Positions 47,973 to 58,573 of a stretch of DNA of 60,515 nucleotides are shown here, in pieces. A program made the position numbers and the translations under genes. The notes under the pieces are model-generated. The model was not told where the DNA came from, searched no databases, and saw only the letters and a program-made list of their open reading frames with translations. This stretch comes from Terriglobia bacterium (GTDB lineage Bacteria > Acidobacteriota > Terriglobia > Acidiferrales > UBA7541): the NCBI GenBank assembly GCA_020072785.1, contig JAIQGG010000010.1:1-60515 (forward strand). Direction: 5' to 3'. How positions within the stretch are numbered: the stretch's first letter is position 1; each line of letters begins with the position of its first letter.

Positions 47973-48001
47973 TTGACTGGATGGTACCCTAGCCGTATAC
48001 T
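47973..48001 (+). promoter_or_regulatory. Near-consensus sigma-70 promoter with no gene downstream
   Basis: TTGACT (47973-47978), 17-bp spacer, TATACT (47996-48001). The transcript would start near 48008 and run towards, and antisense to, the 3' end of rho. Just after the start, GCGCGGA and TCCGCGC (48017-48052) can pair to give a 5' stem. Confidence 0.6.
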
Positions 48002-48477
48002 TAGTTTGTTTCAAGCGCGGAGGAGAAGGGAAGTCCACTCTCTTGTCCGCGCAACCCGCCCGCAGGCTGATATCCTTCCCAGGTAACCACTGTACAAACG
48101 TCCGCGCCCCACACCCTTTCCTGCAACCCCTTCAGAATCTGCAGTTACGCACTCTTTCGCATCAATCTCAATCTGCGCCGCTTAAAGCTCTTTTGTTTGA
48201 TACTCTTGCGCATTCTTCAAAAGAGCAGTATCCGCTAAGTCTTTCAGATTCAAATACAACCGCACTCTTTGCGAAAAACAACGGGGGTGGGGGTAGGGGG
48301 TCCGTCCATAATCCTCGACCAATACTTGAAGTTCTTGCTCTATCTCCGCAAGTGCGCAGAGGGAAAGCAGCTTCGCGGCGGTTCGGGAGTTGCTGGCGAT
48401 CAAACGGAGACGGCTTCCACGCGCTGGATGGCCGCAAAATACCACGCCATAGCCTTCAGTTCGGGGAAACCGATCCT

Positions 48478-48505
48478 CGGGGAAACGTTTCGGAACGTTT
48501 CCCCG
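48478..48505. repeat. Perfect 12-bp inverted repeat downstream of rho
   Basis: CGGGGAAACGTT (48478-48489), loop TCGG, then its exact complement (48494-48505). It lies 39 nt beyond the rho stop. There is no T-run on either side, so it is not a classical terminator; it may be an end-protecting stem or a protein site. CGGGGAAAC also occurs 16 bases upstream (48462). Confidence 0.75.
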
Positions 48506-48543
48506 CCGGCGGGTTCGCAGCGCGCGGATCAAAAAAAGACAGT

Positions 48544-49803
48544 TTAGGTTGGGGCGGACATGGAGCCGAGGAACTCGCCATTGGACTTGGTCTTGGTCAG
48601 GCGGCTGAGGAGCAGTTCCATGGCTTCCACGGTGGAGAGCGGGCTGAGCACTTTGCGCAGCACCCAGATGCGGCTGAGCTCGTCGGGCGGGAGCAGGATT
48701 TCGTCCTTGCGCGTGCCGGAGCGCTGGATGTCGATGGCCGGAAAGACGCGCTTGTCGGAGAGGCGGCGGTCCAGGTTGATCTCCATGTTGCCGGTGCCCT
48801 TGAACTCCTCGAAGATGACGTCGTCCATGCGGCTGCCGGTGTCGATGAGGGCGGTGGCGATGATGGTCAGCGAGCCGCCTTCCTCGATGTTGCGCGCGGC
48901 GGCGAAGAAGCGCCGGGGGCGCTGCAGGGCGTTGGCGTCAATACCGCCGGAAAGGACTTTTCCGGAAGGCGGGGTGACGGAGTTATAGGCGCGCGCCAGG
49001 CGGGTGACGGAGTCCAGGAGGATGACCACGTCGCGCTTGTGCTCGACCAGGCGCTTGGCCTTTTCCAGGACCATTTCCGCGACCTGCACGTGGCGCTGCG
49101 GAGCTTCGTCGAAGGTGGAGCTGATGACCTCGCCCTTCACGGTGCGCTGCATGTCCGTGACTTCCTCGGGCCGCTCGTCAATGAGGAGCACGATGAGGGC
49201 GACTTCCGGATGATTGGTGGTGATGGAATTGGCGATGGACTGCAGCATCATGGTCTTGCCGGTGCGCGGCGGGGCCACGATCAGGCCGCGCTGGCCCTTG
49301 CCCACCGGGCAGAGCAGGTCGAGGACGCGCCCGGTCAGGTTTTCCTTGGTGGTCTCCATCTTCAGGCGGCCCTGGGGATAGAGCGGGGTCAGGTTGTCGA
49401 AGAAAATCTTGCTGCGGGCCACTTCGGGGTCCTCGAAATTGACCGCTTCCACCTTGATCAGCGCGAAGTAGCGCTCGCCGTCCTTGGGCGGGCGCACCTG
49501 GCCGGAGACGGTGTCCCCGGTGCGCAGGTCGAACTTGCGGATCTGCGAGGGCGAGACGTAGATATCGTCCGGCCCGGGGAGATAGTTGTATTCCGGGGCG
49601 CGGAGAAAGCCGAAGCCGTCCGGGAGGCATTCCAGCACGCCTTCGGAGAAGATCAGGCCGTTCTTCTCGGTCTGCGCGCGGAGGATCTGGAAGATCAGCT
49701 CCTGCTTGCGCATGCCCGAGGCGCCGGGGATGTTCAGCTCCTTGGCGACTTTCGCCAGGTCCGCTATGTTCTGTTCTTTCAGTTCCGCAAGACTAATGCT
49801 CAT
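48544..49803 (-). CDS. rho: Transcription termination factor Rho
   Basis: 419 residues, standard length. N-terminal helical domain [25 protein letters not shown], cold-shock-like RNA-binding domain ([29 protein letters not shown]), Walker A APPRTGKT near residue 180, the Q/R-loop region and [28 protein letters not shown]. Hexameric RNA-dependent ATPase that ends transcription. ATG 49803 with aaggaaac upstream. Begins a separate unit after lon. Confidence 0.97.
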   Translation of the reverse strand: MSISLAELKEQNIADLAKVAKELNIPGASGMRKQELIFQILRAQTEKNGLIFSEGVLECLPDGFGFLRAPEYNYLPGPDDIYVSPSQIRKFDLRTGDTVSGQVRPPKDGERYFALIKVEAVNFEDPEVARSKIFFDNLTPLYPQGRLKMETTKENLTGRVLDLLCPVGKGQRGLIVAPPRTGKTMMLQSIANSITTNHPEVALIVLLIDERPEEVTDMQRTVKGEVISSTFDEAPQRHVQVAEMVLEKAKRLVEHKRDVVILLDSVTRLARAYNSVTPPSGKVLSGGIDANALQRPRRFFAAARNIEEGGSLTIIATALIDTGSRMDDVIFEEFKGTGNMEINLDRRLSDKRVFPAIDIQRSGTRKDEILLPPDELSRIWVLRKVLSPLSTVEAMELLLSRLTKTKSNGEFLGSMSAPT

Positions 49804-50017
49804 GTACTTGTTTCCTTCGTGAGTTTCTGAATACCGGGATTTACCGATGAAAGCCTAGAAATTCCGGATTGTTTCCAAGGCGGCGCACCGCACTGGCGGA
49901 TGAAAACTTCTTACCCGGCCAGGATGGGCAAACCAGATTCCCTGCCACTGGTCGCAGCGCCGGACCCCGCAAACCCCTGCGGCCCGCAAGGCGGACCGGG
50001 TCCGAACCGGACGCTGC

Positions 50018-52423
50018 TTAGTTGGTCAAACTCGAGTCTTTGTCGGCGACGGCGGTAAACGTCTCCGCTACGGGCGCGACGGCGGCATGTTCCGGAAGCA
50101 CGATGGGCCGCTCGAGCGCAATCTGCAGCACTTCATCCATGGTCTCGACAAGCTGAATCGTGAGACTGGAGAGGATCTCCTGGGGGATGTCCGCCAGGTC
50201 CTTCTCATTGTCCTTCGGAAGCACGATGGTACGCAAGCCCATTCGGTGGGCGGCCAGGAGTTTTTCCTTGACCCCGCCGATGGGCAGAACCTTGCCGCGC
50301 AGGGTGATTTCCCCGGTCATGGCCAGGTCGCAGCGCACCGGAATCTTGGTGAGCGCGCTGACCATGGAAGTGCAGATGGTGATGCCCGCGGAGGGGCCGT
50401 CCTTGGGGATGGCGCCTTCCGGCACGTGCACGTGAATCTCGAGATTGCGGTAAAAATCCTTGGGCAGGCCGAACTGCGCGGTGCGCGAGCGGATGTAGCT
50501 CATGGCCGCCTGCGCCGATTCCTGCATGACGTCGCCGAGCTTTCCGGTGAGCGTCAGGCGTCCTTTGCCTTCCATCAGCGTGGTTTCCGTGGACAGCACG
50601 CAGCCGCCGACTTCCGTCCAAGCCAGGCCGGTGGTCAAGCCGACCTCGTTTTCCTTGCCCGCCCAGATTTCACGGAACTTCAGGATGCCGAGGAATTCGC
50701 CGGCGTTTTCCGGGGTGATCTCGATACTGACGGCGGCGCCGCCGGTGACGACCTTGCGGGCCACCTTGCGCGTGATGTTGTGGATCTCGCGCTCCAGGCT
50801 GCGCACCCCGGCTTCATGGGTGTAGTGGCGGATGATGTGCAGGAGTCCCTCGTCGGTATACTTCAGGTTTTTTTCGGCCACGCCGCAGGCTTTGCGCGCC
50901 TTGCGGACCAGGTAGCGCTTGGCGATCTCCAGCTTTTCCTGCTCGGTGTAACCGGGGAGGCGCAGGATCTCCATGCGGTCCTGCAGGGGCTGGGGGATGG
51001 TGTGCAGCACGTTGGCGGTGCACACGAACATCACTTTGGAGAGGTCGTATTCCACGTCGAGGTAGTGATCCACGAAAGCGTGGTTGAGCTCCGGATCCAG
51101 GACTTCCATCAGCGCGGAGGAGGGGTCGCCGCGGAAGTCGGTGGACATCTTGTCCACTTCGTCCAGCACGAAGATGGGATTGGTGGTGCCGGCCTTCTTC
51201 ATCATCTGGATGATCTGGCCGGGGAGCGCGCCGATGTAGGTGCGCCGGTGCCCGCGGATTTCGGCTTCATCGCGCACTCCGCCGAGCGAGACGCGCACGA
51301 ACTTGCGACCCGTGGCCCGCCCGATGGAGGTGGCCAGAGAGGTCTTGCCCACGCCCGGAGGCCCCACAAAACACAGGATCGAGCCCTTGGGATTCTTCAC
51401 CAACTGGCGCACCGCGAGAAATTCGAGGATGCGCTCCTTGACCTTGTCCAGGCCATAGTGCTCATCGTTGAGGATCTTCTCCGCGGCGGCGATGTCGCGG
51501 ATCTCCTTGGAGCGCTTCTTCCAGGGCACGGCGAGGAGCCAGTCCAGATAGTTGCGGCTGACGGTGGATTCCGCGGACATCGGGGGCATTAGCTCCAGGC
51601 GCTTGAGCTCCTGCACGGCCTTTTCATGGACGTCCTTGGGCATGCCCGCGGCGTCGATCTTCTTTTTGAGCTCGTCGGTTTCGTTTTTCTCGCCGCGCCC
51701 GAGCTCCTTCTGGATGGCCTTGAGCTTTTCGTTGAGGTAGTACTCTTTCTGGGCCCGCTCCATCTGGCGCTTGACGCGGGTGTTGATGTTGCGGTCCACG
51801 TTGAGCTTCTCGATTTCGATTTCCAGGATGTCCGTGAGGCGGTTGAGGCGCTCGAGGGGGTCCACGGTCTCCAGGAGGTCCTGCTTCTCGTCGACGGGGA
51901 GCTGCAGGTTGGCGGCGATGGTGTCGGCGAGGCGCGAAGGATCTTCCACGCGGGCGGCGGCGATCATGGTCTCGTAATTCATGCTCTGCGAAAGCTTGAC
52001 GAACTGTTCGTACAGGGCGGTGATCTTCTGCACGGTCTGATCGGTCTGCGGGGAAGGCTCGACGCGGGCCGTCAGCAGGCGCAGATTGGCGCGGAAGAAG
52101 CCCTCTTCGCCGGTGACCGAAAGCGAGCGGGCGCGCTCGACGCCCTCGACCAGCACCTTGATGTTGCCGTCGGGCAGTTTCACGCTCTGGACGATATTGG
52201 CGAGCGTGCCCACGGCGTAGATCTCGTCGGGCTTGGGGTCATCCACCGAGGCGTCGTGCTGCGTGGCCAGGAAGATCTTCTTGTCGCCGACCAGCGCCTC
52301 TTCGAGCGCGCGCACCGAGGCTTCCCGCCCCACGATGAACGGGGTCATCTGCTGCGGGAAGATGACCATATCGCGCACCGGCATCATGGGTACGCGCTTC
52401 ATATCTTTTTCGCGGTTGAACAT
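50018..52423 (-). CDS. lon: ATP-dependent protease Lon
   Basis: 801 residues. LonA type: N-terminal substrate domain ([23 protein letters not shown]), AAA+ Walker A GPPGVGKT near residue 353, and the protease domain with the Ser in PKDGPSAGI (near 676) and Lys in [11 protein letters not shown] (near 718). It degrades misfolded and regulatory proteins in the cytoplasm. 39 nt after clpX, in one run with tig, clpP and clpX. Confidence 0.97.
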   Translation of the reverse strand: MFNREKDMKRVPMMPVRDMVIFPQQMTPFIVGREASVRALEEALVGDKKIFLATQHDASVDDPKPDEIYAVGTLANIVQSVKLPDGNIKVLVEGVERARSLSVTGEEGFFRANLRLLTARVEPSPQTDQTVQKITALYEQFVKLSQSMNYETMIAAARVEDPSRLADTIAANLQLPVDEKQDLLETVDPLERLNRLTDILEIEIEKLNVDRNINTRVKRQMERAQKEYYLNEKLKAIQKELGRGEKNETDELKKKIDAAGMPKDVHEKAVQELKRLELMPPMSAESTVSRNYLDWLLAVPWKKRSKEIRDIAAAEKILNDEHYGLDKVKERILEFLAVRQLVKNPKGSILCFVGPPGVGKTSLATSIGRATGRKFVRVSLGGVRDEAEIRGHRRTYIGALPGQIIQMMKKAGTTNPIFVLDEVDKMSTDFRGDPSSALMEVLDPELNHAFVDHYLDVEYDLSKVMFVCTANVLHTIPQPLQDRMEILRLPGYTEQEKLEIAKRYLVRKARKACGVAEKNLKYTDEGLLHIIRHYTHEAGVRSLEREIHNITRKVARKVVTGGAAVSIEITPENAGEFLGILKFREIWAGKENEVGLTTGLAWTEVGGCVLSTETTLMEGKGRLTLTGKLGDVMQESAQAAMSYIRSRTAQFGLPKDFYRNLEIHVHVPEGAIPKDGPSAGITICTSMVSALTKIPVRCDLAMTGEITLRGKVLPIGGVKEKLLAAHRMGLRTIVLPKDNEKDLADIPQEILSSLTIQLVETMDEVLQIALERPIVLPEHAAVAPVAETFTAVADKDSSLTN

Positions 52424-52462
52424 AGGGCCCCTGAACTTCTCTCAGCGCCTGGAAAGCCGGCC

Positions 52463-53716
52463 TCAGCCGGCCTTTTCCAGCAAGCTCCAGTTGATTTCGT
52501 GGGTGCGCACCATCTCCGCGGTGACCACGAAGTCGCGCAACTTGCGCTGCATCGGCAGGTGATACATCAATTCCAGCATCAGGTCTTCCAGGATCATGCG
52601 CAGGCCGCGCGCGCCGACCTTGCGCTGCAGGGCCATGTCGGCGACCGTTTCGAGGGCGTCGTCGGTGAAGCGCAGGCGCACATTTTCGAATTCGAACAGC
52701 CGCTGGTACTGCTTCAGCAGGGCGTTCTTCGGCTCGGTGAGGATGCGTACCAGGGCATTCTTGTCCAGATCGTTCATCACCCCCACCACCGGGAGGCGCC
52801 CGACGAATTCCGGAATCAGGCCGTAGCGGATGAGGTCCACCGGCTGCACGTGCTCGAGAATTTCGGTGTTGCGGCGCTGCGGCGTCGAGGGAGTGGCGTC
52901 GGTATGGAAACCCAGCGAGCGGCGCCCGGAGCGCTTCTCGATGACCTTTTCGAGCCCCACGAACGCGCCCCCGCAGAGGAACAGGATATTCGTGGTATCC
53001 ACCGGCGTGAATTCCTGGTGGGGATGCTTGCGGCCGCCCTGCGGCGGCACGTTGGCGATCGTGCCTTCCAGTATCTTGAGCAGCGCCTGCTGCACGCCCT
53101 CGCCGGAAACGTCCCGGGTGATGGAGGGGTTCTCGTCCTTTTTGGCGATCTTGTCGATCTCGTCGATATAAATGATGCCCTGCTGGGCCTTCTGCACGTC
53201 GCCGTCGGCGTTCTGCAGCAGCTTCAAAATGATATTTTCCACGTCCTCGCCGACGTAGCCCGCTTCGGTGAGCGTCGTGGCGTCCACGATGGCGAAGGGC
53301 ACGTCCAGCATGCGCGACAGGGTCTGCGCCAGCAGGGTCTTGCCCGTGCCCGTGGGACCGATGAGCAGGATGTTGGACTTCGTCAGCTCGATCTCGCCCG
53401 GCTGCTTGTTCAGGAAGATGCGCTTGTAGTGGTTGTACACCGCCACGGCCAGCTTCTTCTTCGAGCGGTCCTGGCCGATCACGTAGCCGTCCAGAAACTG
53501 CTTGATCTCCGGGGGGCGGGGCAGGCGCTTGGCGGGGGCCGCCGCGGTCTGCTCCTTCTTCTCGTCCTCGAGGATGGTCTGGCAGACGTTCACGCACTCA
53601 TTGCAGATATAGGCGCGCGGGTAGTCGGACGGAGAGCTGATCAGCTTTTCCACCTGCTCCTGCGTCTTATGGCAGAAGGAACAGCGCAAGGGCTCGTCTG
53701 GATTAAATTTTTTCAC
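52463..53716 (-). CDS. clpX: ClpX, ATPase subunit of ClpXP
   Basis: 417 residues from GTG 53716. N-terminal zinc domain with four Cys (RCSFCHKTQ and CNECVNVC), Walker A GPTGTGKT near residue 122, GYVGEDVEN pore loop region, Walker [11 protein letters not shown], and the IGF-type ClpP-docking loop somewhat altered (sequence near [10 protein letters not shown]). Unfolds tagged proteins for ClpP. Confidence 0.97.
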   Translation of the reverse strand: MKKFNPDEPLRCSFCHKTQEQVEKLISSPSDYPRAYICNECVNVCQTILEDEKKEQTAAAPAKRLPRPPEIKQFLDGYVIGQDRSKKKLAVAVYNHYKRIFLNKQPGEIELTKSNILLIGPTGTGKTLLAQTLSRMLDVPFAIVDATTLTEAGYVGEDVENIILKLLQNADGDVQKAQQGIIYIDEIDKIAKKDENPSITRDVSGEGVQQALLKILEGTIANVPPQGGRKHPHQEFTPVDTTNILFLCGGAFVGLEKVIEKRSGRRSLGFHTDATPSTPQRRNTEILEHVQPVDLIRYGLIPEFVGRLPVVGVMNDLDKNALVRILTEPKNALLKQYQRLFEFENVRLRFTDDALETVADMALQRKVGARGLRMILEDLMLELMYHLPMQRKLRDFVVTAEMVRTHEINWSLLEKAG

Positions 53717-53865
53717 CGGCGTGATGGCCTCATGAAATCTTCGCCGCGGCGAAGTTTTACTTTCCTTAGTCTAGGCCGAATTTTCTCCGAGCGCGAACGA
53801 GAAACCCCGGAACGCTACTAACTGATTGAGCATCGCGCGGGGACGGCGGCGGGCCCGGCAGGCGC

Positions 53866-54486
53866 CTAGCGCTGCTTGTAAATGATGTCGTCAATGAGCC
53901 CGTATTCCTTGGCCTGCGCCGCGGTCATGATGAAATCGCGCTCCACGTCCTTCTCGATGCGCTCCAGGGGCTGCCCGCTGTGGTGCGCCAGCAGCTTGTT
54001 CAGGGTATCGCGCATGCGCACGATCTCCTTGGCGTGGATGTCGATGTCCGTGGCCTGTCCGCCCAGGCCGGAGATCCACGGCTGGTGAATCAGGATGCGC
54101 GCGTTGGGCAGCGCGAAACGCTTTTTCGGCGCGCCGCCGGCCAGCAGCACCGCCGCGATGGAGGCCGCCTGGCCCACGCAGGTGGTGACCACGTCCGGCT
54201 TGACGAACTGCATGGTGTCGTAGATGGCCAGCCCCGCGGTAATCGAGCCGCCCGGGGAATTGATGTACAGCTGGATGTCCTTCTCGGGATCCTCGGCCTG
54301 CAGGAAGAGCATCTGCGCCGCCGCCAGGTTGGCCACATGGTCGTCAATCGGCGTCCCGATGAAGATGATGTGTTCCTTCAGGAGGCGGGAAAAGATGTCA
54401 TAGGCGCGCTCGCCCCGGCTGGTCTGCTCGACCACCATGGGTACGAGGGTTGTGCCGTGATAGGAAGGTCCGTCGTAATTTTTCAT
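53866..54486 (-). CDS. clpP: ClpP, proteolytic subunit
   Basis: 206 residues. [29 protein letters not shown] is the family opening, the active Ser lies in [15 protein letters not shown], His in ARILIHQP, and Asp in the C-terminal third. Forms a double-heptamer chamber with ClpX. The gene starts 45 nt after the tig stop. Confidence 0.97.
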   Translation of the reverse strand: MKNYDGPSYHGTTLVPMVVEQTSRGERAYDIFSRLLKEHIIFIGTPIDDHVANLAAAQMLFLQAEDPEKDIQLYINSPGGSITAGLAIYDTMQFVKPDVVTTCVGQAASIAAVLLAGGAPKKRFALPNARILIHQPWISGLGGQATDIDIHAKEIVRMRDTLNKLLAHHSGQPLERIEKDVERDFIMTAAQAKEYGLIDDIIYKQR

Positions 54487-54531
54487 GGTATGGAAAATTG
54501 CGCTCGCAGGATCCGGATTCGCCCTGCTTCC

Positions 54532-55818
54532 TTATTTTGCTTCGGTTGCGGCTGCGGCGACCGTCCGAATGCGGGCATTCTGCGCGAGCCAGTCAAGAGT
54601 TTTGTCACTTCGCAGCTTGGCTTTCATCCTATCGAGCGACCCCTGCTTTGTCAACCGAGCGCGGATGGCCTCCGCCGATTCGCCGCTGTGTCCGGCGAGG
54701 TGTTCGATCTCCGCGTCGACGTCCGCTTCGCTCACGTCGATCTTTTCCTCCGATGCGATGCGGTCCACGATCAGCTCCGCCTTCACGTCGTCGCTGGCGC
54801 GCTCCTGCTGGCGCTTGCGCAAGGACACCCAGTCCAGATTGACGGCCCGCGGATCCACGCCCTGGGAGGCCAGCGAGCGCACCACGCGTTCCAACCGCAC
54901 GTCCATCTGGTGCTCGACCAGGGCCTCCGGCACCGGGAAGTCGTGCCGCTTGACCAGGGCGGCCAGCAGCTTCTCGTGCACCTGCTCCTTCTTGCGGTGG
55001 TCGCGCGCCTCTTCCATGCGCTTGCGGATGTCCGCGCGCAGTTCGTCGAGGGTTTTCAGGTCGCTCACGTCCTTGACGAATTCGTCGTTCAGCTCCGGCA
55101 GCTTCTTGGTCTTCAGCCCCAGCACGTCCACGGCGTAGCGATAGGTTTTGCCCACCAGCTTGGCGTCCGGGTAGTCCGCCGGATAGACCACCTCGAACTC
55201 CTTGTGGTCCCCGGCGTTCACGCCCTGCAGATTTTCGTTGAATGCTTCGAGCGTCTCTTCCGCGCCCAGGTGGCACAGCACGCGCTCCGCCTCGATGGGC
55301 TCGCCTTCGCCAGCCGGCGTGCCGTGCAGCTTCATCTCCACGAAATCATTTTTCTCCGCCGGGCGCCCCTCCACCGGAGCGAACGTGGAGGCGCGTTCGC
55401 GCATCTCCTCCAGCGTCTTGGCCACGTTGTCGTCCGTGACGTTCATCTCCTCGACTTCGACCTCCAGGCCCTTATATTCGGCCAGCGCGAAGTCCGGCAT
55501 CACTTCGAAGCTGGCGCGAAACTTCAGCGGGCCGCCCTCGGCGTAATCCAGCTTGTCCACCTGCGGCTGCGAGACCGGGGTCAGCTTCTGCTCCGCCACC
55601 GCCCGCTCCACGTGCTCCGGCACCAGCGACTGCAGTACTTCGCCCTTGATGTCCTCGGCGAAGCGCCGGCGGATCAGCGACAGCGGCGCCTTTCCGGGCC
55701 GGAAGCCCGGCACGCGGGCCACCCGCGCCAGTTCGCGGGCCACCTTCTCGGCCGCCTTCTGCACCTCTTCGGCGGGCACTTCCAGTTCCAATTCGCGGCG
55801 GCAGCTTGCTTCGCTCAT
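54532..55818 (-). CDS. tig: Trigger factor
   Basis: 428 residues. Ribosome-binding N-domain with the signature VARVPGFRPGKAPLSLIRRRF (contacts L23, encoded at 2034), a peptidyl-prolyl isomerase (FKBP-like) domain at about 150-245 (AEKNDFVEMKLHGTPAG) and a helical C-domain. It shields nascent chains at the tunnel exit. First gene of the run with clpP, clpX and lon; ATG 55818 with aaggaag upstream. Confidence 0.96.
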   Translation of the reverse strand: MSEASCRRELELEVPAEEVQKAAEKVARELARVARVPGFRPGKAPLSLIRRRFAEDIKGEVLQSLVPEHVERAVAEQKLTPVSQPQVDKLDYAEGGPLKFRASFEVMPDFALAEYKGLEVEVEEMNVTDDNVAKTLEEMRERASTFAPVEGRPAEKNDFVEMKLHGTPAGEGEPIEAERVLCHLGAEETLEAFNENLQGVNAGDHKEFEVVYPADYPDAKLVGKTYRYAVDVLGLKTKKLPELNDEFVKDVSDLKTLDELRADIRKRMEEARDHRKKEQVHEKLLAALVKRHDFPVPEALVEHQMDVRLERVVRSLASQGVDPRAVNLDWVSLRKRQQERASDDVKAELIVDRIASEEKIDVSEADVDAEIEHLAGHSGESAEAIRARLTKQGSLDRMKAKLRSDKTLDWLAQNARIRTVAAAATEAK

Positions 55819-55985
55819 TCGTCTTCCTTGTCTGGTGTGGCGCCGGGCTGGCCCGGGCGCTCTTCACGCTGGAAATAGATCCTCGCGCTGACTTGGGTTG
55901 CACACTGCGTCGCGCCTTCACTGCTTGGGACGCTTCCGAAAGTGGCAGGAAAAGGCCAACCGGCGAGAAAGCAACGCGAAGTTTA

Positions 55986-56014
55986 AGTATAGGGCAGGCC
56001 TCGCGGACCGTCAA
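55986..56014 (-). promoter_or_regulatory. Sigma-70-type promoter for tig-clpP-clpX-lon
   Basis: On the minus strand TTGACG (56014-56009), 17-bp spacer, TATACT (55991-55986). Start about 55979, leaving a leader of about 160 nt before tig; the leader itself holds nothing else I can call. Confidence 0.8.
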
Positions 56015-56056
56015 CGGCGCCGGGGGATGGGAGATAGAGCTTTCTGAAACTGCCCT

Positions 56057-56108
56057 CCCCCTGCGCCGAACCGCCCCCTGCAGCTCGGCGCAGGGGGCGG
56101 TTCGGCGC
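56057..56108. other. Long perfect inverted repeat with two alternative folds
   Basis: 56063-56081 is the exact complement of 56090-56108 (19 bp, 8-base loop). Alternatively 56057-56069 pairs with 56085-56097 (13 bp, perfect). The two folds share bases and exclude each other. It lies upstream of the tig promoter and of the plus-strand gene at 56241. No T-run follows on either strand. Confidence 0.8.
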
Positions 56109-56240
56109 GCCATACTGGAGACCGGCCCCCTGTTTCTGGCCACAGCCCTGAGGCTGGCTTGACACCAGAGGGTGGCTGGCATATGGTTTTGCGCAAAGAT
56201 AAGGTTGAAATCGGAAGTTCCGGTTAAATGGCCGGAAATC

Positions 56241-56855
56241 ATGTTTGATAAGGTCCGACTTGAAGAACTGCTACGCTTCGTATTCTCTGGGGGTGTGTTC
56301 CTCATAGCGCTGTTCCTCACTGGTCCATCCTTTCAGAGGGATGCACTAAAAATAAAGGGAATCGGAGACGCAACCGTGCTCGTTGGTCTCGTGATGCTCC
56401 TTGGAAGCCTGATCTACACCTTGAACCGCGCCCTCACATTCCCCCTCACTATCTTTCCTCTTGCACTGACCTTGCCGGCCTTGTTCCGCGTATACCCGTT
56501 TGAGAAGCGGTTTTGGGTGCCTTTCCAAATGTCCGAACTCGAGCGGCACATGGAAGATATGCGGTACGGTCTGCGGGAGAGGAAAGACGTTCTCTACTCG
56601 GTATGGAATGATTGGGGAACCCAAGTCCATTTCTTGTATTCCTGCTCGCTGGCAATTCTCTTGGCCCTAATCTGGGGCGGCCAATTCGAGGGACACGCGC
56701 ACCGGAAGCTGCTGCTCTTTACTGCGGTGGTGTTCTATTTAGGTGGATTGGTGCATCACGTCCGCTTGCTTTACAGTATCAATGTGGTATGGAAAGACGA
56801 GATAAATCGAAAACTTTCGAAAAACCCTACGCCCACCGAAACACAATCTCGCTAA
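56241..56855 (+). CDS. Four-helix membrane protein, unknown
   Basis: 204 residues from ATG 56241 (MFDKVRLEELLRFVFSGG); an in-frame GTG at 56172 would add 23 residues. Membrane helices at about 12-30, 45-65, 68-82 region and two near 130-175 (LYSCSLAILLALIWGG, LLLFTAVVFYLGGLVHHV). The soluble loop between them is acidic and has W-x-P. DNA is more A/T-rich than tig or purU. No family recognised. Confidence 0.7.
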   Translation: MFDKVRLEELLRFVFSGGVFLIALFLTGPSFQRDALKIKGIGDATVLVGLVMLLGSLIYTLNRALTFPLTIFPLALTLPALFRVYPFEKRFWVPFQMSELERHMEDMRYGLRERKDVLYSVWNDWGTQVHFLYSCSLAILLALIWGGQFEGHAHRKLLLFTAVVFYLGGLVHHVRLLYSINVVWKDEINRKLSKNPTPTETQSR

Positions 56856-57627
56856 TTCCAGTCTAAAGTTGCGCGGTAACGGGCCACTGATAAAATGCGC
56901 CGCCAGCAAAATGGTCAGAGAAATTGTGTGAACTGAAGCTTGCTCATGATTCGCGCAGGGGGTCCAAGGAATGGACCCAAACCGAACAGCCCTACTGGGC
57001 CCGCTGTTTCTGGCCCACCACCGCGCGGCAGGGGGATGGCCTGAGTGCAAGGCCGCTCCCGCCGCTGAGGAGCTAACGCGTAGCTAGTCCCCGGTCGGAA
57101 ATCTCTAGCTCCCCTCATTCTCCTCATCCCATTCAACTAGCATGTATTCCAACAAAGCAGTTTCTAGAGCACCTCCCAAAGCCACCGCAGCCATAAACTA
57201 ATCCCTTCCTGATCCCAACTTGTCGGCCTGACTTTGGTAGAACTTGAGGAGCAAATTGACTTCGTCCCCGTGTTTTGTTCCTGTCAAATGGCCCATCTTC
57301 ATTCCTCCGGCATGGATTCCAAAAAGGTTTTATTCTAGATTCTAGTCGCCATGGTCTTGAGATCGACTTCAGCTACTCGCCGCTCCCTTACGACTGCTCA
57401 ATCTTTCTTTGCGAACAAGATAATAATGGGTTTCATTTTCGGCGCTGAGCATTTTTACCCACGTGGAACCACTGCTTAGATGTGAAATGCAATGCGAGTG
57501 GCAGACGAAGAAGAGGGCAGTTTAAAAACCGCCTATCTCCTATCCCATCAACAGCACCGGAGTTTTGGACGGTTTCCCTGCGGGGCGGCGGTTTCAGGTA
57601 CAATCTGTATTTTTGCGGGAGATGCAG
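56856..57627. other. Gene-free stretch before purU
   Basis: About 770 bases without a convincing gene on either strand. It includes a small inverted repeat (GGGTCCA/TGGACCC near 56959-56977), and CTGTTTCTGGCC around 57003 repeats a stretch near 56131. No promoter could be called for purU with confidence. Confidence 0.55.
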
Positions 57628-58482
57628 GTGAAAAACAGCGCCATTCTTCTCGTGCAGTGTCCGGACCGCAAAGGTCTCGACGCCACGCTTGCCGATTTCG
57701 TCTACCGCCATGACGGCAACGTGCTGCATTTCGAGCAGCACGTGGCCGCCGAGGTGGGCCTGTTCCTGGCGCGCATCGAATGGGACCTCGCCGGCTTCCA
57801 GATGGATTTGAAGGACTTTCCGCGCCTGTTTGCCCCGGTCGCCGAGCGCTTCCAGATAAAGTGGGAGCTGGCGCTTTCCGCACACCGGCCGCGCGTGGCC
57901 CTGTTCGTCTCCAAGTACGACCACTGCCTGGTCGATCTGCTCTACCGCTGGCACAGCGGAGAGCTGCGCTGCGAGATCCCGCTGATCATCAGCAACCATC
58001 CCGAAGCCAAGCGCCACGCCGATTTCTACCACATCCCCTATCACGTCATCCCGGTGAGCAGGGAGAACAAGCCCGAAGCCGAGCGCCGGGAGCACGAACT
58101 CCTCGGCGAGCACGGCATCGAACTGGTCGTCCTGGCCCGCTACATGCAGGTGCTCTCCGCGGATTTCATCCGCCACTATCCCCAGCGCATCATCAATATC
58201 CACCACTCCTTCCTCCCGGCCTTCGTCGGCGCCCGGCCGCACCAGCAGGCCTTCGAGCGCGGCGTGAAGCTCATCGGGGCCACCGCCCACTATGTCACCG
58301 AAGTCCTCGACGACGGCCCGATCATCGAGCAGGGGGTCACGCGCATCTCGCACCGCGACGCGCTCGAAGACCTGGTGCAGAAGGGGCGGGACCTCGAAAA
58401 AGTGGTCCTCTCCCGCGCCGTCGCCTGGCACCTGGAAAACCGCATCCTGCTCTACGGCAACAAAACGGTGATTTTCGATTAA
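57628..58482 (+). CDS. purU: Formyltetrahydrofolate deformylase
   Basis: 284 residues from GTG 57628, for which ggag is 6 nt upstream; the ATG at 57622 has its purine run too close. N-terminal ACT domain (ILLVQCPDRKGLDATLADFVYRHDGN), then the formyltransferase-fold catalytic domain with VLARYMQVLS, NIHHSFLPAFVGARPHQQA (Asn and His of the active site) and VLDDGPIIEQG (Asp). It frees formate and THF from 10-formyl-THF, supplying formate to purine synthesis. Confidence 0.94.
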   Translation: MKNSAILLVQCPDRKGLDATLADFVYRHDGNVLHFEQHVAAEVGLFLARIEWDLAGFQMDLKDFPRLFAPVAERFQIKWELALSAHRPRVALFVSKYDHCLVDLLYRWHSGELRCEIPLIISNHPEAKRHADFYHIPYHVIPVSRENKPEAERREHELLGEHGIELVVLARYMQVLSADFIRHYPQRIINIHHSFLPAFVGARPHQQAFERGVKLIGATAHYVTEVLDDGPIIEQGVTRISHRDALEDLVQKGRDLEKVVLSRAVAWHLENRILLYGNKTVIFD

Positions 58483-58573
58483 AGATAAAGTGGGAAATTG
58501 GAAGGGTGAAAAAGTTCAAACGTTGGAGCGCGGAAGGATGTCCCGTCGCGACGGCAGGTTTCCTCCGACCCTA

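Larger units (their letters stand above)
47742..48543. other. Gene-poor stretch between the accessory island and rho
   Basis: About 800 bases. It contains E4 (47871-47930), a near-consensus plus-strand promoter (47973-48001), a G-run at 48283-48300, a 9-bp inverted repeat around 48187-48227 (GCTCTTTTG/CAAAAGAGC) and a 12-bp palindrome at 48478-48505. Short readings exist on both strands (for example minus 48182-48532) but none is convincing; one may be a gene remnant. Confidence 0.55.

Noticed and set aside
47904-48086. 60-codon plus-strand frame between E4 and the rho region
   Set aside because: It starts inside the E4 repeat, spans the orphan promoter, and has no ribosome-binding site or family resemblance.
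48283-48300. G-quadruplex at the G-run
   Set aside because: Only three five-G tracts lie close together; a fourth tract at normal distance is missing, so a standard intramolecular quadruplex is not supported.
48043-49830. Long plus-strand frame opposite rho, preceded by the orphan promoter
   Set aside because: Over the rho region it is the antisense of conserved codons and has no recognisable protein features; the promoter may drive an RNA instead.
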